NCBI GenBank assembly: GCA_019614645.1
Contig: JABWDB010000002.1
Location: 11,259,501 to 11,323,500 of the forward strand
Direction: 5' to 3'
Length of the DNA stretch: 64,000 bases
Source: Stratiolaelaps scimitus
Lineage: Eukaryota > Arthropoda > Arachnida > Mesostigmata > Laelapidae
The first letter of the stretch is position 1. Each line of letters begins with the position of its first letter. Both the position numbers and the translations under genes were made by a program. Under the pieces are notes generated by a model, which was not told the origin of the DNA, made no database searches, and was given only the letters and a program-made list of their open reading frames with translations. Below are positions 26,151 to 37,719 of this stretch, piece by piece.

Positions 26151-26339
26151 TTATTCTAGCCATGTCGCTCCTCCCAAGATGCCCGCCCGATCGGCTTGGC
26201 GTCCGTTATGAGGAGCCAAAGTGATGGTTATCCGCAATCCATTGTCCGGATCGGCATTATCCACCCAGTATAGAAGTTCAGTATCGATAGCGACAAAATC
26301 ATCAATCAAAAAAAATATATTTGGTAAAATTACTAACAT
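26151..26339 (-). CDS. candidate terminal exon, unknown
   Basis: Minus-strand frame whose last 50 codons are strongly protein-like (TELLYWVDNADPDNGLRITI, then a polar loop rich in Gly/Arg/Asp) and end at TAA with an overlapping AATAAA. A T-rich tract lies upstream, but no clean AG acceptor precedes the good part. The YW...NG-LRITI stretch reads as a beta-hairpin. No homologue recognised. Confidence 0.3.
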   Translation of the reverse strand: MLVILPNIFFLIDDFVAIDTELLYWVDNADPDNGLRITITLAPHNGRQADRAGILGGATWLE

Positions 26340-26344
26340 TAACA

Positions 26345-27500
26345 GCGCGAACCCAATTCACTGGGTGTTGATGACGCAGTACAATGTCTGATCACGCATC
26401 TTCAAGCAACGGCGGTTTTGGAAGCATTCATGCCCACCTGTAATCTTCGGCGCTTTTTCAAGTTTATTTGAGACAATCGGTTAACAAAGCTACACGACCG
26501 CAGCTAAACAGGATTCAGGCGCTTCTCGACAATGAGTATCACCCTCCGGTGTCAGAAGTATTATTCTGTCCGGTGCAGAACATGATACTGTCGGACGTAT
26601 CCTGACATGTCTGGTTACATATTACCACGTGTGGCTGTGCACGTACGTCACACTCAAGCTCATCAAGCTAAGCATCAATTTAAGGTTTTAATTTGATCCC
26701 ATAAGGGCTAGCAACTTGTTTCCTGCACGCCGCAACTAGGCGCTCTTGCCAGGCAGTGTTACATAGAGACGGTTGAGTGTATGAGTATGTTCTGCTCCGT
26801 CTGTCATCTCCCAGACAGACTGGTTCGCCCGTCGCATCGTCAATGAATGCTTCCCCTGATGTACGTTTTACATGCGATACTTAAATTGTCTCTCCCCTCG
26901 CGATGAGAGTCGGCGTCTCACTCGACTTCATGCCGAACGGACGCTGATAAACTTCGAAATTGCTGGCGAGATTTGAACGAATCACGAAACATTGCCTGTA
27001 TATCGTTGCTGGTCTAACGGATTAATCATCAGGAATAGCTAAGCGGTAACCACAGCCGCTTTTGCCTCGATGGCTGTTGAAGCTATGAAATCCGTACTCG
27101 TAAAAAATCTCATTTGAGAGCTAATATATCAAACTAGGATATTCTCTAGAATGAACAAGTTCACCCACACATGTTACACCTATACAAATAGTTCAGACGA
27201 GCACTGATATGTGTATATTGTGTTCCTGATATGACATTTTCTGTTGCGTATTTTTTTTTCAACATAGAAGCTACATGGCCGATACCCAAATGTATATATA
27301 TATATATATACGACAGCCTCGCACACACGACCAATCAATTGTATATAGCTACTGTATTGTAAGCTAACAGTATCTGTAGACAACATTGCTTGGACTAGCC
27401 ACATTCGTGCGCTGTGGCGTATCTGCTGGACAAAGCAACATTTCTCTATTCGAATGTCCAATACAATATCACCAGGGGCTGTTAGGCTGGAGGCGTCAAT
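26345..27500. other. no supported gene
   Basis: AT-rich with a (TA)n tract at about 27292-27310. Nothing recognisable. Confidence 0.4.
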
Positions 27501-27979
27501 GACGCGAAGCCCGCGCAAACGCCGCGCTCGCGAGTTCTACCAGTTGTTCAACGAAATTGACGGAGCTTTGTGAAAAACCTCGTTCCCGACCTTTGCAAAA
27601 GGTTGTGCTGCCAATTGACTCGGAACGACTGCTCACTGGAAGTTCAGTACGTCTTAGTAGCCAGCCAGAAGCAACTCTCGCAAGAACCAATACCATACAA
27701 ATAGGGCAACTCGTATATTATAGATTGGAGCTTTGCAAAAGCTCCAATCCTGCCTTGCTTTTTGTTTTTAGGTGTCGATTTCGACTGGCATATACACGTA
27801 GACTCCCCTTGATCCAGATGGTTGTTCAAACTGTGCGAGGCGCGCTGAACCTTAGTGCAGGTCTACAGGTTAGCTTCCCCTACAAGCTATACCATTTAGT
27901 AACTGCTAGTGTTATTATACACCTAGCAGGTGGCCGTTCTGGAATCTCGATTATATCTGTGCAATATATACGAGTATGA
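27501..27979 (+). CDS. long open frame without ATG, unknown
   Basis: About 158 codons are open between an upstream TGA and a stop at 27979, long for this base composition. There is no ATG near the beginning. The second half has hydrophobic strand- and helix-like stretches (LIQMVVQTVRGALNLSAG, then YKLYHLVTASVIIHLAGG). A perfect 12-bp hairpin lies inside it. Overlapping minus-strand frames are also open, so this may be a decayed or coincidental frame. Confidence 0.2.
27723..27749. repeat. perfect 12-bp hairpin, 3-nt loop
   Basis: GATTGGAGCTTT at 27723-27734 and its exact reverse complement at 27738-27749, separated by GCA. Confidence 0.85.
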
Positions 27980-29385
27980 CTGTACAATGAATGAAGATTA
28001 TTTCACGAACAATCTGACTTCTACACGGCTAGCTTGTTCAATCGATGAGAAGAGGCATAAAACGTTTTCACCCAAAGTACCCCAAGGCTAAAAAGTCTAA
28101 ATCTGATGCAATGACCTAATGTTTAGCAGATACGCTAAACGCTTTTTAACGATTCTACTAATCACTAGTGGATAAAACCCGAACTTGGTTTTACTTTTGG
28201 AAGAGCCAAGTGGATATGGTGGCTACATTCGATACGTTTCATAGATCGGTCTTTGGCTGGCGAATTTAGATTTGATGCATGGAGTCGTCCCTGCCAGACA
28301 ACTTACACCATTACATACTGCGAGTCTATTCGTAATGGATAGTAGACCTCTAAGGAAGGCTTCAGCCTCCTCAACAAATAATTGGTTAGTTTTCCATTGT
28401 GCCATTGAGAAGCAGAGATTTTTCCCTGTCGTTAACAAAATCTGACCGACATCTCCGAGCTATTACGCTATTGCATTTTCTCGATGTGTGCGGTAAAGCA
28501 AACATAGCGCCTATTCAATAGCAGCGACACGGTTTCAGTTCAGCCCCCACGCAGAGCCGTGCCCGATCCGCGACTCGCGGAGGCGTCAGTCCACAAAGGC
28601 GCTATGTACTCTATATGTTGCATCTGCTATATCGTACGGCGGTGTGTCGCGAGACACATCGCCCTGTTTGTCTCAGTTAGTGGCCGTCAGCATAGGCTCT
28701 GACATAGGCTCCTCTTCTGTTTCTGCTATTGCAAACTGATTGGTGATGTGTGCGCGGGTGAGATGGCGGGGGTGGAGGGGGTAGACACACAAGCCAGCAA
28801 ACCGCATATCACTTGACATACTGTTCCCAAGGGGGCCTTTGCAGATGCCCGAGTAACTGCAATGCCTCCGACCGTTCCGGAGGCGGTGAACTATTCCTCC
28901 GTTCGACGTTGCTTAGACGACGTGCTGACGTGGCTTTATGGTCATATCGCATTGCAAGATTACACCCGGGCCTACGCCACCGGATCAATAGGCGCCGCAG
29001 GAGAGACTGTACCTTATGTAAAAACGAAGGCCGAACAGCACACGGACATTTTGATGAACATTATCCTGAATAGAAATGACGGGACAGTGAACGAGGGGAG
29101 ATGAAGGAAAACGAAGTCGATTGTAATAAGTAGCCTTATTATAGCATAACGCAGAATGTGGTTCGTTGTGGCTAACGGCACCTTGCGAAAATATTGATAG
29201 TACCACTATTAATATCGACGCATCAACTAGCACGCCCTATGGAACGTGCTGGTTGATGTTCCGAGGCTGAGCGCTTTGCCGCTGATTGTCATTGTAGATG
29301 CTATGGGCATAGGAGATGCGGTGATGTTAAGTCCACATGAGCTTAGCGCCTATTTATTAAAATCAATGAGTGAAAATCAATGCAG
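27980..29385. other. no firmly supported gene
   Basis: Frames at 28862-29104 (plus) and 29233-28985 (minus) overlap each other. The minus one begins with a hydrophobic stretch (MLVDASILIVVLSIFSQG) like a signal peptide but has no other support. Confidence 0.3.
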
Positions 29386-29657
29386 ATCACGACGATCGGA
29401 CCCCAACACGTCCGCGATGGATGGAATATCATACACATGGACATCTGTATTATATATTGAAACAGCTTCAGAGAGTCGTGTATCGGATGAACTCGACATC
29501 CGTCACACATACGTACCAATGTCAAGTGGGCTGGTGCGGGTCCAGAGACAAGGACTTGGAACCGCAGCGTGTCCGGCTCGATTTCTGCAGGACACATATG
29601 GTTCGAAGAAAAAGGAAAATAGTTCCGAACCAGGACCCAAGTAACAGCAGCTCCAAG
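29386..29657 (+). CDS. candidate coding exon, unknown protein
   Basis: A 272-nt segment between an ATGCAG acceptor and an AAG|GTAAAA donor, open as phase 1 in, phase 0 out. The product has a helix-like part (YYILKQLQRVVYRM), then VTHTYQCQVGWCGSRDKDLE and a strand ending in Cys, then a highly basic stretch (RTHMVRRKRK) and a Ser/Asn-rich end. Three or four Cys and the basic cluster suggest an extracellular or processed protein, but no family is recognised. Partner exons are not identified; the open frame continues slightly beyond the donor. Confidence 0.4.
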
Positions 29658-29815
29658 GTAAAAAAAAATCGATGCGCACCAATGATATGAATCAATTCAA
29701 TTGTCCAATTTGTCAATTGCAACATTTGTCATTTTTTCTAAAAAAAAAAACACAAAAACGAGTAATAACGCTGAACGGAAATAGATTAATTCGCTCGATT
29801 CTCGATACGTTCGAT

Positions 29816-30009
29816 AACACATCCCGCACGTGTCTAACACATCTGACAATTTGCGTAAAAAAGTCGGGGCCGGGGATACGGCGAATGAAGGACTGAAAGA
29901 TAGGATAACTGCAGTAACAGGCGTGGCTGAAACAGCGGAAGCGGATAAAGCCGATTACGCTAGATACATGAGCATGGCAATCGTGTCCCGTCCGATCTGT
30001 CCGATCTGA
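29816..30009 (+). CDS. open frame without start, unknown
   Basis: About 64 codons open between two stops with protein-like content (GAGDTANEGLKDRITAVTG, then Ala/Glu/Asp-rich helix). There is no ATG early in the frame and no acceptor AG in front of it. It could be a decayed exon. Low confidence. Confidence 0.18.
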
Positions 30010-30758
30010 TAATTGCTCGTTAGCTCTAATACGAGGCGAAGAAAAAAGCCAGCGATAGCCGAACGATATGGAAGAGCATCTTTAGCAATCCATAGAGGAT
30101 TCCTAGTCAACAAAGCCGCTGGAGCAATGACTTCCGGATGGTCTTATCCGTATGTCATTTACTGGTTGATTCCAGAAAGACGGCGAGAACACTGAACACC
30201 CGCGATTAGCGGGGGCAGGGTATCAACGTCCTTGGGAGAACATCGTACTACCATGGAAACATCGTTGTGAAGAGTGCGAACTGATCTGAATAAAATGAGT
30301 TTTCGAGGGACATCACGCAAAGCGTATTGTAGGTACCTTGTCGGCAGTAGTAAAACTGTCACTATACGCGCTCCAGATTGAGTCGTCCCATTGGTTAGAG
30401 GGCGGAGATAGATAGAGGGGTTTGAGTTTTAGTGGGTGGAGGTACTGCACAAGCGGGTAAACAGCTTCTGTTGTGGAGACCTTGGTGTGCATAATGCATT
30501 TGGCCCCCTCTTAGATTATAGAAAAAAAAAGTAAACCTGTACCGACTTATGGAAATGACAGGTCGTAGCGATTCTCATTAACAGCGAACGATAGAGAACT
30601 GCTCTGGTGATTCCGACTTCTGTGGCAATTTGCTATTAGTTACGTGCCACTTGGCATGAAGGCTACCCGAATGCATATGAAGCAGCCTCAATGATTTGAG
30701 GCGAGTGTAGTAGCTGTATTTCTCGTGAATGGAGCTCTAATTTATCTCAAGACTAATC

Positions 30759-30781
30759 AGAGAGAGAGAGAGAGAGAGAGA
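30759..30781. repeat. (AG)n microsatellite
   Basis: Eleven AG units. Confidence 0.9.
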
Positions 30782-31071
30782 TAACTGGAGGAATCGTCAC
30801 GCCTAACCTTGAGCGTCACATCTAAACCAATGACTCTAATTATCAGCACGTCCAAATGCTTCGTGCTACTTTATCATATTTTGTACAATGAGCTACGAGA
30901 AACTCGCTGTTATGATCTGAGCCTGTGATCAAACGCGGTCATAATGGGTCAACCAGCTTTGGTTCTCTTTTCGTTCAATGTTTCATTTTAGATCATACCG
31001 ATATCTCACCCTTGGGAATGCACCGACATAAACACTCGTTCCATTCACTTCACCTAGGTGCACGACGCTGA

Positions 31072-31305
31072 ATGCCTCGTGTAGAACGACTCAGTGGTTT
31101 CGTCAAAAAAAAAGTGGTGGTTAGATGGAACAACCGACAAGGGAATAATGCCTACGATCTTAATCCTTATAGAATTTCAGACGCGCTGAGCTTAACGGGA
31201 GGGGAGGCCTTCAAGGTGTTGGCTTTGTCTGCTATTGTTGAACGAAAGCTGCGCGAACTAAGTTGTACAGCTGTTTTTAAAGGCGTATGCAGTTGGTTAG
31301 CATAA
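31072..31305 (+). CDS. candidate small ORF, unknown
   Basis: An ATG at 31072 opens 77 codons ending at 31305. The product is plausible as protein: a basic strand (KKKVVVRWNNRQG), a Tyr/Asn loop, then a long amphipathic helix (EAFKVLALSAIVERKLREL) and a Cys-containing end. A (A)9 tract inside codes Lys and is a possible frameshift point. No signal peptide, domain or splice partner is evident. Confidence 0.25.
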   Translation: MPRVERLSGFVKKKVVVRWNNRQGNNAYDLNPYRISDALSLTGGEAFKVLALSAIVERKLRELSCTAVFKGVCSWLA

Positions 31306-31483
31306 CATCGGTGTTGTTCGCATCCACAATCGTGAAAACATACATGGATGCATTGTATAGAGTATTAAGTGAAAAGCCAATTCATGATGGTTTGACTCGC
31401 AAGACACACTGAATATATACCATATCATATGATACATGCAATATTCGGATCAGCATATCATTTCAATAATAATAATACTGCAC

Positions 31484-31562
31484 GCTATTGATATGGTCAA
31501 TAGCAATGCGATAGATACGTCGGTATTCACCACTCCCACCTGTTATTGACCATATCAATAGC
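31484..31562. repeat. 19-bp perfect inverted repeat
   Basis: GCTATTGATATGGTCAATA at 31484-31502 is repeated as its exact reverse complement at 31544-31562, with a 41-nt spacer. It could be the arms of a tiny element or a cruciform. No flanking target duplication is obvious. Confidence 0.85.
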
Positions 31563-31747
31563 ATGCATCAATTTATAAACTATTCGTATTCAACGGCGAC
31601 TCCTCAGAATTGTGACGACTCGAAACCTAACCTATCATCCTCGGAGCAGTGCAACTATTTAACTCAGTGGTCCTCGCTAACACCCCGGAGCATTTCCGAA
31701 GCTTGTTGTAAGGTTCGCCCATCTGAATTGTGCAACCGCGTGTTGCA

Positions 31748-31836
31748 CTCTATACACCCACCATCGTCCACCAACTTTTAAAGACACTCTTTGCACTCTA
31801 TACATCCACCAACTTGTACAACATTTAAAGACGTTA
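31748..31836. repeat. imperfect tandem duplication, about 45 bp
   Basis: Two consecutive units share TTGCACTCTATACA and CCACCAACTT followed by TTTAAAGACA or TTTAAAGACG, with small indels. Confidence 0.6.
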
Positions 31837-31895
31837 TGATTGGAATGAAGGTATCCCACGGAATTGACGTAGCCGAGTTCACCGGAGTGGAAAAG

Positions 31896-31979
31896 GGTGT
31901 CTAAATAGTGTATTGTTAAGATATATATATATATATATATATAGTGACGTATTTATTACGAATATACTATTTAGACACC
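31896..31979. repeat. 14-bp inverted repeat around a TA microsatellite
   Basis: GGTGTCTAAATAGT at 31896-31909 and its exact complement at 31966-31979 flank a (TA)n core at about 31920-31943. Structure resembles a minimal fold-back element. Confidence 0.7.
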
Positions 31980-32032
31980 TTTTTTCAGTCTCAAGACTAT
32001 ATATATATATATATAGTTCTGCGAAAGTTGTT

Positions 32033-32139
32033 TTAGGCCCAAGAGGGCACAGAATACCTAGAGACGATGAAGGAACTTTACTGATACCAATTTACCTCGG
32101 AAAGAATAGAGCCATATATATATATATATATATATATAT
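32033..32139. repeat. dispersed repeat copy 1, TA-tailed
   Basis: Starts TTTTAGGCCCAAGAGGGCAC and ends GGAAAGAATAGAGCC followed by a TA run. The same start and end words occur at 38156-38232 with a shorter middle. Likely the 3' part of an old transposable element with a microsatellite tail; family unknown. Confidence 0.6.
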
Positions 32140-34050
32140 CTCGAGAAGATGGACATGCCAGCCGTGGAACCAAACCCCATGTCCCGACTCTGGCGAAGAT
32201 CTGCTTTAGACCACTGGGGCACCCACCCTTTGGCTCAGCTCGTTTATGTAAGCAACTTCGCAACAGGGAAACAGCACGAATATATTTTGTATAATACACG
32301 CTTGGCGATGCTGGATGAACTGTGATCCAAGTGAGTCTACCGAAGACAGCTCAAAGGGCGTGGTGCACCAGCAAGACGTATCGTCGCGACGATATCAGCA
32401 CGGAGGCCTCTTTTCTGCTATCCAACACTCACTTCAGCGTTAGCCAACGGGCGAGCGGCGCTGTGATTCCTGCGCTCGGCCGCAGCTGCCTCGGCCCCGA
32501 AGCGGCGCGTCGTCGTTGTCGTCTGGAGGACTTCGTATCTATCTGACATTCTACCCCTTTTAGCCATCCAGCGAGCAGCTTTCCAATAGAGAAAAAAAGG
32601 CGAGAGAGGATGTATTCTCTCCTTAGTCTACTACTCGAGAGGAATAGGGAGGGACGTGTGTGTGTGTGTATATGGTCTTGCTCCCTGGCTGATCTTGACT
32701 CTTCTTCTTGCGAGCAAAGACGGCCGCGGCGGTGACGACGGCGGATGCAACGGCGGCCGCATCGCTGCTGCGCCGGCGGCTGCTTTTTTGCAAGCAGCCA
32801 TTTTTCTTGTCTCCTATCACCAAGCCATCCTAGCTTCTATTAGGATTCAAGCAAGTCGAGAAAAAACACGTATGGTAGAGTCGAATAGGATGGGGAGGAA
32901 GGAGCAGTCTTGCTGGTACAAGTGCTGCTAGTAGAGTGACACGAATAAGGCAGATAGCGCCAGAACCCCTTACCGCCTTTACCCACTGGACCCCCCCCAC
33001 CCCCTCCTTCTATGCTCTAGATGAAGACTTGAGCTACCGCCGAGGCCCGCGCGGCTTCAGCGGCCGCCGATGCCGGCCCGCCTCCGACTCTGGGAATGCG
33101 GCTTCTATTGGCGTTCGCTTCGTCGGATGGGGTGCAACAGAAGCAGCAGCACCCAATGCCAACAACCTCCGTTCACCAGCAACAACCGAGCGGACAGCAA
33201 GTGCCGGCATCGAACGACGGCAAACAACCACAACTACAGCAGCAGCAACAACAACAACAACAACAACATACAAAATCGCACCATTCCACACGATGAGACT
33301 GACAGCGGCAACGGGTGACGGTAGAAACGGGTCCCACTATTCCCTACGCGGTATAAACGTTCATTTCGTGTGGCAGCAGATGGCTCGATTCGAGCCGGCG
33401 ACGGTGAGAACGCAGATAAATGTGAATGAGAAATTCACATACGGAAGCGGCAATCTGATTGAATACGCTTAAAAAAACAACGATGTTACATTAAACCACA
33501 TGCGTATTTTGGCTGAGTAAACGTGTGCACTATATATATAATAGGCATAACCACACATCGCTAGGCGAATGCCCTATGGTATGAAGTGTGTGCTAAATGA
33601 TTAACTGACAATTAGTAGTCGATAACTCAACTCAGCGCAGTCGCCCGATTATGGGGCCAATTGGATTTAGTGTTGTATTCATTTAGGTATCCACGGCGAG
33701 CGTAGTTCGTCGGTACGTACAACAATGTTTGTGGACTGGGCTCTAGGTTGCCACAAGAAATGCAGCCAGCGTGAAATACTGAAAGATCTCATATAATTGT
33801 GTGTCTTAATACATACAATGAATACTTACGCAGTTGGCGAACGAGTGTTGGGACGAGGCTGATGACAGTGCTGTTTCCTTATACTAAGCTATTATTGACA
33901 AATATATTATATAAGTGAAATGCTGAATTCCGAAACCGAACTCAATTTTCATATCACGCAAATAACGAAGCTCTATTAGTATTATCATTCCGGCTGGCGC
34001 ATTAGGTGCTAGTTTAGAAGAACAACTAATTGAAGAACGACGACACCTAG
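32140..34050. other. GC-rich island (32.4-33.4 kb) with CAG/CAA repeats
   Basis: All three plus frames are open over long distances. One (32936-33472, 178 codons) reads Thr/Ala runs, another reads Gln/His/Ser/Pro-rich protein (about 33096-33296, DGVQQKQQHPMPTTSVHQQQ) through the CAG/CAA tract at about 33237-33269. The Gln frame resembles low-complexity exons of nuclear proteins, but no splice sites settle which frame, if any, is used. From 33.5 to 34.0 kb I see nothing. Confidence 0.3.
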
Positions 34051-34389
34051 ATGGCAGATACTAAGGAAGATCTCAATAGAATCCTCGAACGATGCATGAT
34101 CAGCATGCAAACGACCGTGGATCAAAGTTTGGAACAACGGGCTCAGGCAGTCCAAAAAGTAAACGAGGTTCTAATGAGAATCGCATTGGCAGCATTAGAA
34201 CAACAACAACAACAACAACAGCAGCAGCAGCAGCAGCAACAGGCTTCACAAACGGCTGTAGAACAAGGGGCGACCACTGATTCAGCGAGTGAGCGTGTGA
34301 CCGACGGCTCGGTGAACCGAATTGTCCAATTCAGTTACGATCCAAGAAGCGGCGTTGTTATTATTATTACTAGAAATGACCCTTGCTAA
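34051..34389 (+). CDS. candidate small polyglutamine protein
   Basis: An ATG at 34051 opens 112 codons. The first 45 residues predict a charged amphipathic helix or coiled coil (EDLNRILERCMISMQTTVDQ, then RAQAVQKVNEVLMRIAL). A run of 14 Gln encoded by mixed CAA and CAG follows, then a polar Ser/Thr segment and a hydrophobic C-terminus (GVVIIITRNDPC). Mixed codons in the Gln run suggest some selection for Gln. There is no signal peptide. I do not recognise the family; the helix-polyQ layout resembles small regulatory proteins. It could also be the first exon of a longer gene. Confidence 0.35.
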   Translation: MADTKEDLNRILERCMISMQTTVDQSLEQRAQAVQKVNEVLMRIALAALEQQQQQQQQQQQQQQASQTAVEQGATTDSASERVTDGSVNRIVQFSYDPRSGVVIIITRNDPC

Positions 34390-34746
34390 ATGACGCACCA
34401 TGTATCCTAATAAGATGGCTGATAATCATTGGCGGGGTCTACACTCAATGATTTGCTCAATGAGTTTTACAACAGCTCGTTTCTGTTGTCTATACTCGAT
34501 GCGAGGGGCGTATTCGGCTTGCGGAGCCTCAGGTGCTAGTGTCACTGAAACAGTAGCCATGACCTTCTGATATGACCTTTTTTGAAGCGCCCTAAAGTGG
34601 CTACCTCTACTGATGTGTCCAGTGTAACGATGACTCGCACAAGACATTTCCACATTTAATCGGAGAGACGAATCTATCGTACCGAGCTTGCAGAGCTGTC
34701 AACAATCAGTGCTAAGGAGCAAACGTGAATGAGTGTGAATTTGCAG

Positions 34747-35659
34747 ATTAAAGAAGCCGGGGTATGAAGAGATACGACAGTTCTCATTGAAGTTAATGGT
34801 TAGTGAACGCGATGTGATACTAAGAACCTCACACGTCCTCGTCGGCAAAAGACTACAACGACCCTTCAAACGTGGAGGCAGCTCCGTGTGTGCCCAAGTC
34901 TGGGCTCTCCCGCGGACCTTTGGTTGTCGTCGCCCGTCACGGCAATATTCAGACCCAAACGTGAGAATGATACGAGCGGAGACCGGGTGCTTCTGCTTTC
35001 AGGTTATCCCAGCGAAAACGGTTGTGCCATAAAGGGACATTGAACCAAGCCAGTCGAACTTCAGACATTACCGTGAGCAACATGAGAACTTTGGCAATAA
35101 AAGGTTCTCAATTCGTACGTTCAGCCCCGTATCTTTGTAGATGCTAACATACAAGCACTTGTTGCAAAGGTTTCCTTCCTTGCGAACTTCGAACAGGGGA
35201 AACATGCGGGAAATTGATGCATTGTGGACACTGACATCTATCTTTTAAAATGGGGCTAGATACACAGGGCGGAGAACATGTGGAAAAAGATCGACCTGTT
35301 TTATAACCTATGTTTTGTTCGAAATGGCATCCTGGAATCGATATATCACTCGGTATTTGCTGCTCCAGCAGTCATCGTCCCACAAGACGTCTAAAGACAA
35401 TGGCCTGATTGATGTGCTGATTATTGAATGGTGTCGTACAAGTCATTATCCGTTGCCGACCCGATGAGGTCTTAGCAAAATTGCATGTCTTTCAGATTAA
35501 CATAGCAACAGCGTATTTACAAAGCGTACTTACAAGTCGACGAAACGTCCGAGAACCCGTGACACTCCAAAGGGACTGCTTTCGTGTGACATGTTCGGCC
35601 ATTCAGGGTACAATACGCTTCGACATCCTTCCAGCCAGTGATGGACACGATGACCGCAG
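34747..35659 (+). CDS. candidate two-exon coding segment, unknown protein (partial)
   Basis: Exon 34747-34960 lies between a TTTGCAG acceptor and an AAC|GTGAGA donor (phase 2 in, 0 out). Exon 35496-35659 lies between a GTCTTTCAG acceptor and a CGCAG|GTAACT donor (phase 0 in, 2 out), so they join in frame over about 125 codons. The first encodes a charged helix (GYEEIRQFSLKLMVSERDV), a basic loop and a Cys/Trp hairpin (SSVCAQVWALPRTFGC). The second encodes a helix (ATAYLQSVLTSRRNVRE), a strand pair (CFRVTCSAIQGTIRFDIL) and an acidic tail. If the last donor is not used, a stop follows at once. The N-terminal exon is not found. No homologue recognised. Confidence 0.42.
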
Positions 35660-36099
35660 GTAACTGTTTCTTGTTTTAGCGGACCTTTGACGCCGTTTCT
35701 TTAAACACCAAACAACTGCGACTGACGTGTGACAGAAGTTAGAGGAGAGGAATAACGTCAAATCCCATTGCTTCAAAGGTGCACGTCCCATTCCCCAAAT
35801 GGCACAACCTTACGGGACGGACCGGAAGACCTTCCGATGATGTCAGCGTTATAGGCGGCTCCAAACGATACGATTCCACACAAGAGCATATCGATTAACA
35901 AGAGGGAGAATATTATGACTTAGGACACAATATTATGATTCTCAACACAATTGACAAATACATCGCTGTACAAAGGAAACGTTTAATGTTGAGGCCAGTT
36001 CTTAGCAAAATAGCGAAACCTCATTATTACCCGGTCAGTACAGTATGTGAGAGAGTGGGAGATAGAGAGAGACACACAGGCAAAGGGAAACAGGAGGAC

Positions 36100-37719
36100 C
36101 AAGGAGGAAAATGTGGGAAAAGCCGGACGGAATAGGCCGATTTGTCCTTGCAGAAAAACGCACCACCCTCGGAGCGCAGAAAGCAGGAAGGCAACCTGAG
36201 CCTAGGCGGCTGCGGGGTGGCGGTGGTGCCGGCCGTCCGTGCCATCAACGAGGATTGAGCACGGCCTTGATTGAGCCCCCTGCTCTCCCCACTCTCTTCC
36301 GAAACCGCTTCCTACACGTTCATTTTTCCCTCTGGCCCCGTTTCTCTCCAGTGGACTACACGATGCCTAGCGCATTTCCCCCCCCCCCATTTCGAGCAAT
36401 GCTTCTGCCGCTGCTGCTGCTGCTGTTGGTAGGTCATCAGGGCAACGTTCACATGAGACGGCTGGCCCCGCCACACAGGCAGGCAGTCACTCAGGCTGGC
36501 TGACTACTCGTTGTCAGCTGTCCTATGCTATGCCTCTACTGCCACTACTAGTGGTACTGGAGGGGAGCGCGAGTTAGAACGAGCCAGATGCCGAACGGAC
36601 ACACGGGCCAGCAGCGACAAGACGTACCGTTGCTGCCGCAGCCGTTTCGCTCTGCTAGTATTATTATAGTAGCAGCAGTAGTAGTGTATATAGCACCGAC
36701 GCAGTGGAGGGGATCGTGACAGTCGCGGTGGTGGTGGTGGTTGTGGTGGTCGGTCGGTCGGTCGTTCGTTGCCTCGGTTACCCTCGGGCATTTTGCGGGC
36801 GTTATCGCTCCCGAACAGATTGAGGGCAGCAGGGCAGATGACATAGCAAGGCGCTGGGCGTAAAACGCAAGTCTCGTCCGGTTTACGCTCAGGTCTACTG
36901 AGGGACGAGCCGGGACGGAACGATGCAAGCTAACAACGCAGCTAGCGGGAGGGCGGCTTTAGTGTAAACATACACAACAACACCGGCTACATATAAACAC
37001 AAACACACGTACAGACACACAGTCAGTCTCTGTGGCAACTGTGCGCTGGCAGACAACTGCTGACAAGCGGCAAGGCGCATCAAGGCGGCAGGCAAACGGC
37101 TATGGGAAGGCAGCTCTACCCAAGGCTCTGGTTGTCGTGGTTTCCCATGAGGAGGCTGCCGTCGCTACAGCCTCCAAGGGTGCTTGGATGGGGTCGGGGC
37201 TGTTGTTGGTTGCTTCGTCTGCCTTCTGCTGCTGCTCTAGGCGTCCTGATGGGGCGTTTCCGGCAACAGCTGACCAGCTTCCGCCTATTCCGGGCAGCGA
37301 TGAAGATGGTGCCGCGTCAGGCGGCACGGTGGGAGGTGGGGCCGGGAGGGGTTGGAGCCCGTTCGTCCGGTTCCTAGTGGCAGTGCCGTCGAGTGACACT
37401 GACTGGACTGGTTGTGCAGCACTTACTGTGCTGCGACTTTGAACCACAGTGGCAGCAAGCGAGCGTCCGTCCTACACCGCCTGTCCGCCAAAGACGAAAA
37501 CATACGACAACAAAGTGTGCGGACGTTGTCATCAAATGCCGACCGTCCAAACACCGCCCCGCCCTCCGGCGAATCCACATCCCTCTTTTTCCCCTCCTGG
37601 GGATGCGCCCGTAGATGCGTCTTCAAGGCGCTCTCTCTCTCTCTCTCTCTAGGTAGTGGTTCTACTACGTGTGGTTACGCGACCCGTTCTTCGGTCGGGG
37701 TAGCGAGTTCCAGTGAAAT
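36100..37719. other. GC-rich island, open in many frames
   Basis: Long GC-rich tract with CTG and CCG runs. A minus-strand frame (37447-37100) reads as Pro/Ser/Thr/Ala/Gln-rich disordered protein and ends near a GG|GTAGAG donor-like site; overlapping plus-strand frames read as hydrophobic low complexity. I cannot decide whether the minus frame is an exon. A 22-nt (CT)n run at 37629-37650 ends in AG, which could act as an acceptor for the frame at 37720. Confidence 0.35.

Noticed and set aside
31484..31562. CRISPR-like repeat
   Set aside because: One inverted pair only, no direct repeat-spacer series, and the host is eukaryotic.
32936..33472. A 178-codon plus-strand frame
   Set aside because: Length comes from low stop density and repeats; a different overlapping frame reads as a more typical Gln/Ser/Pro protein. 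Neither has decisive splice sites.
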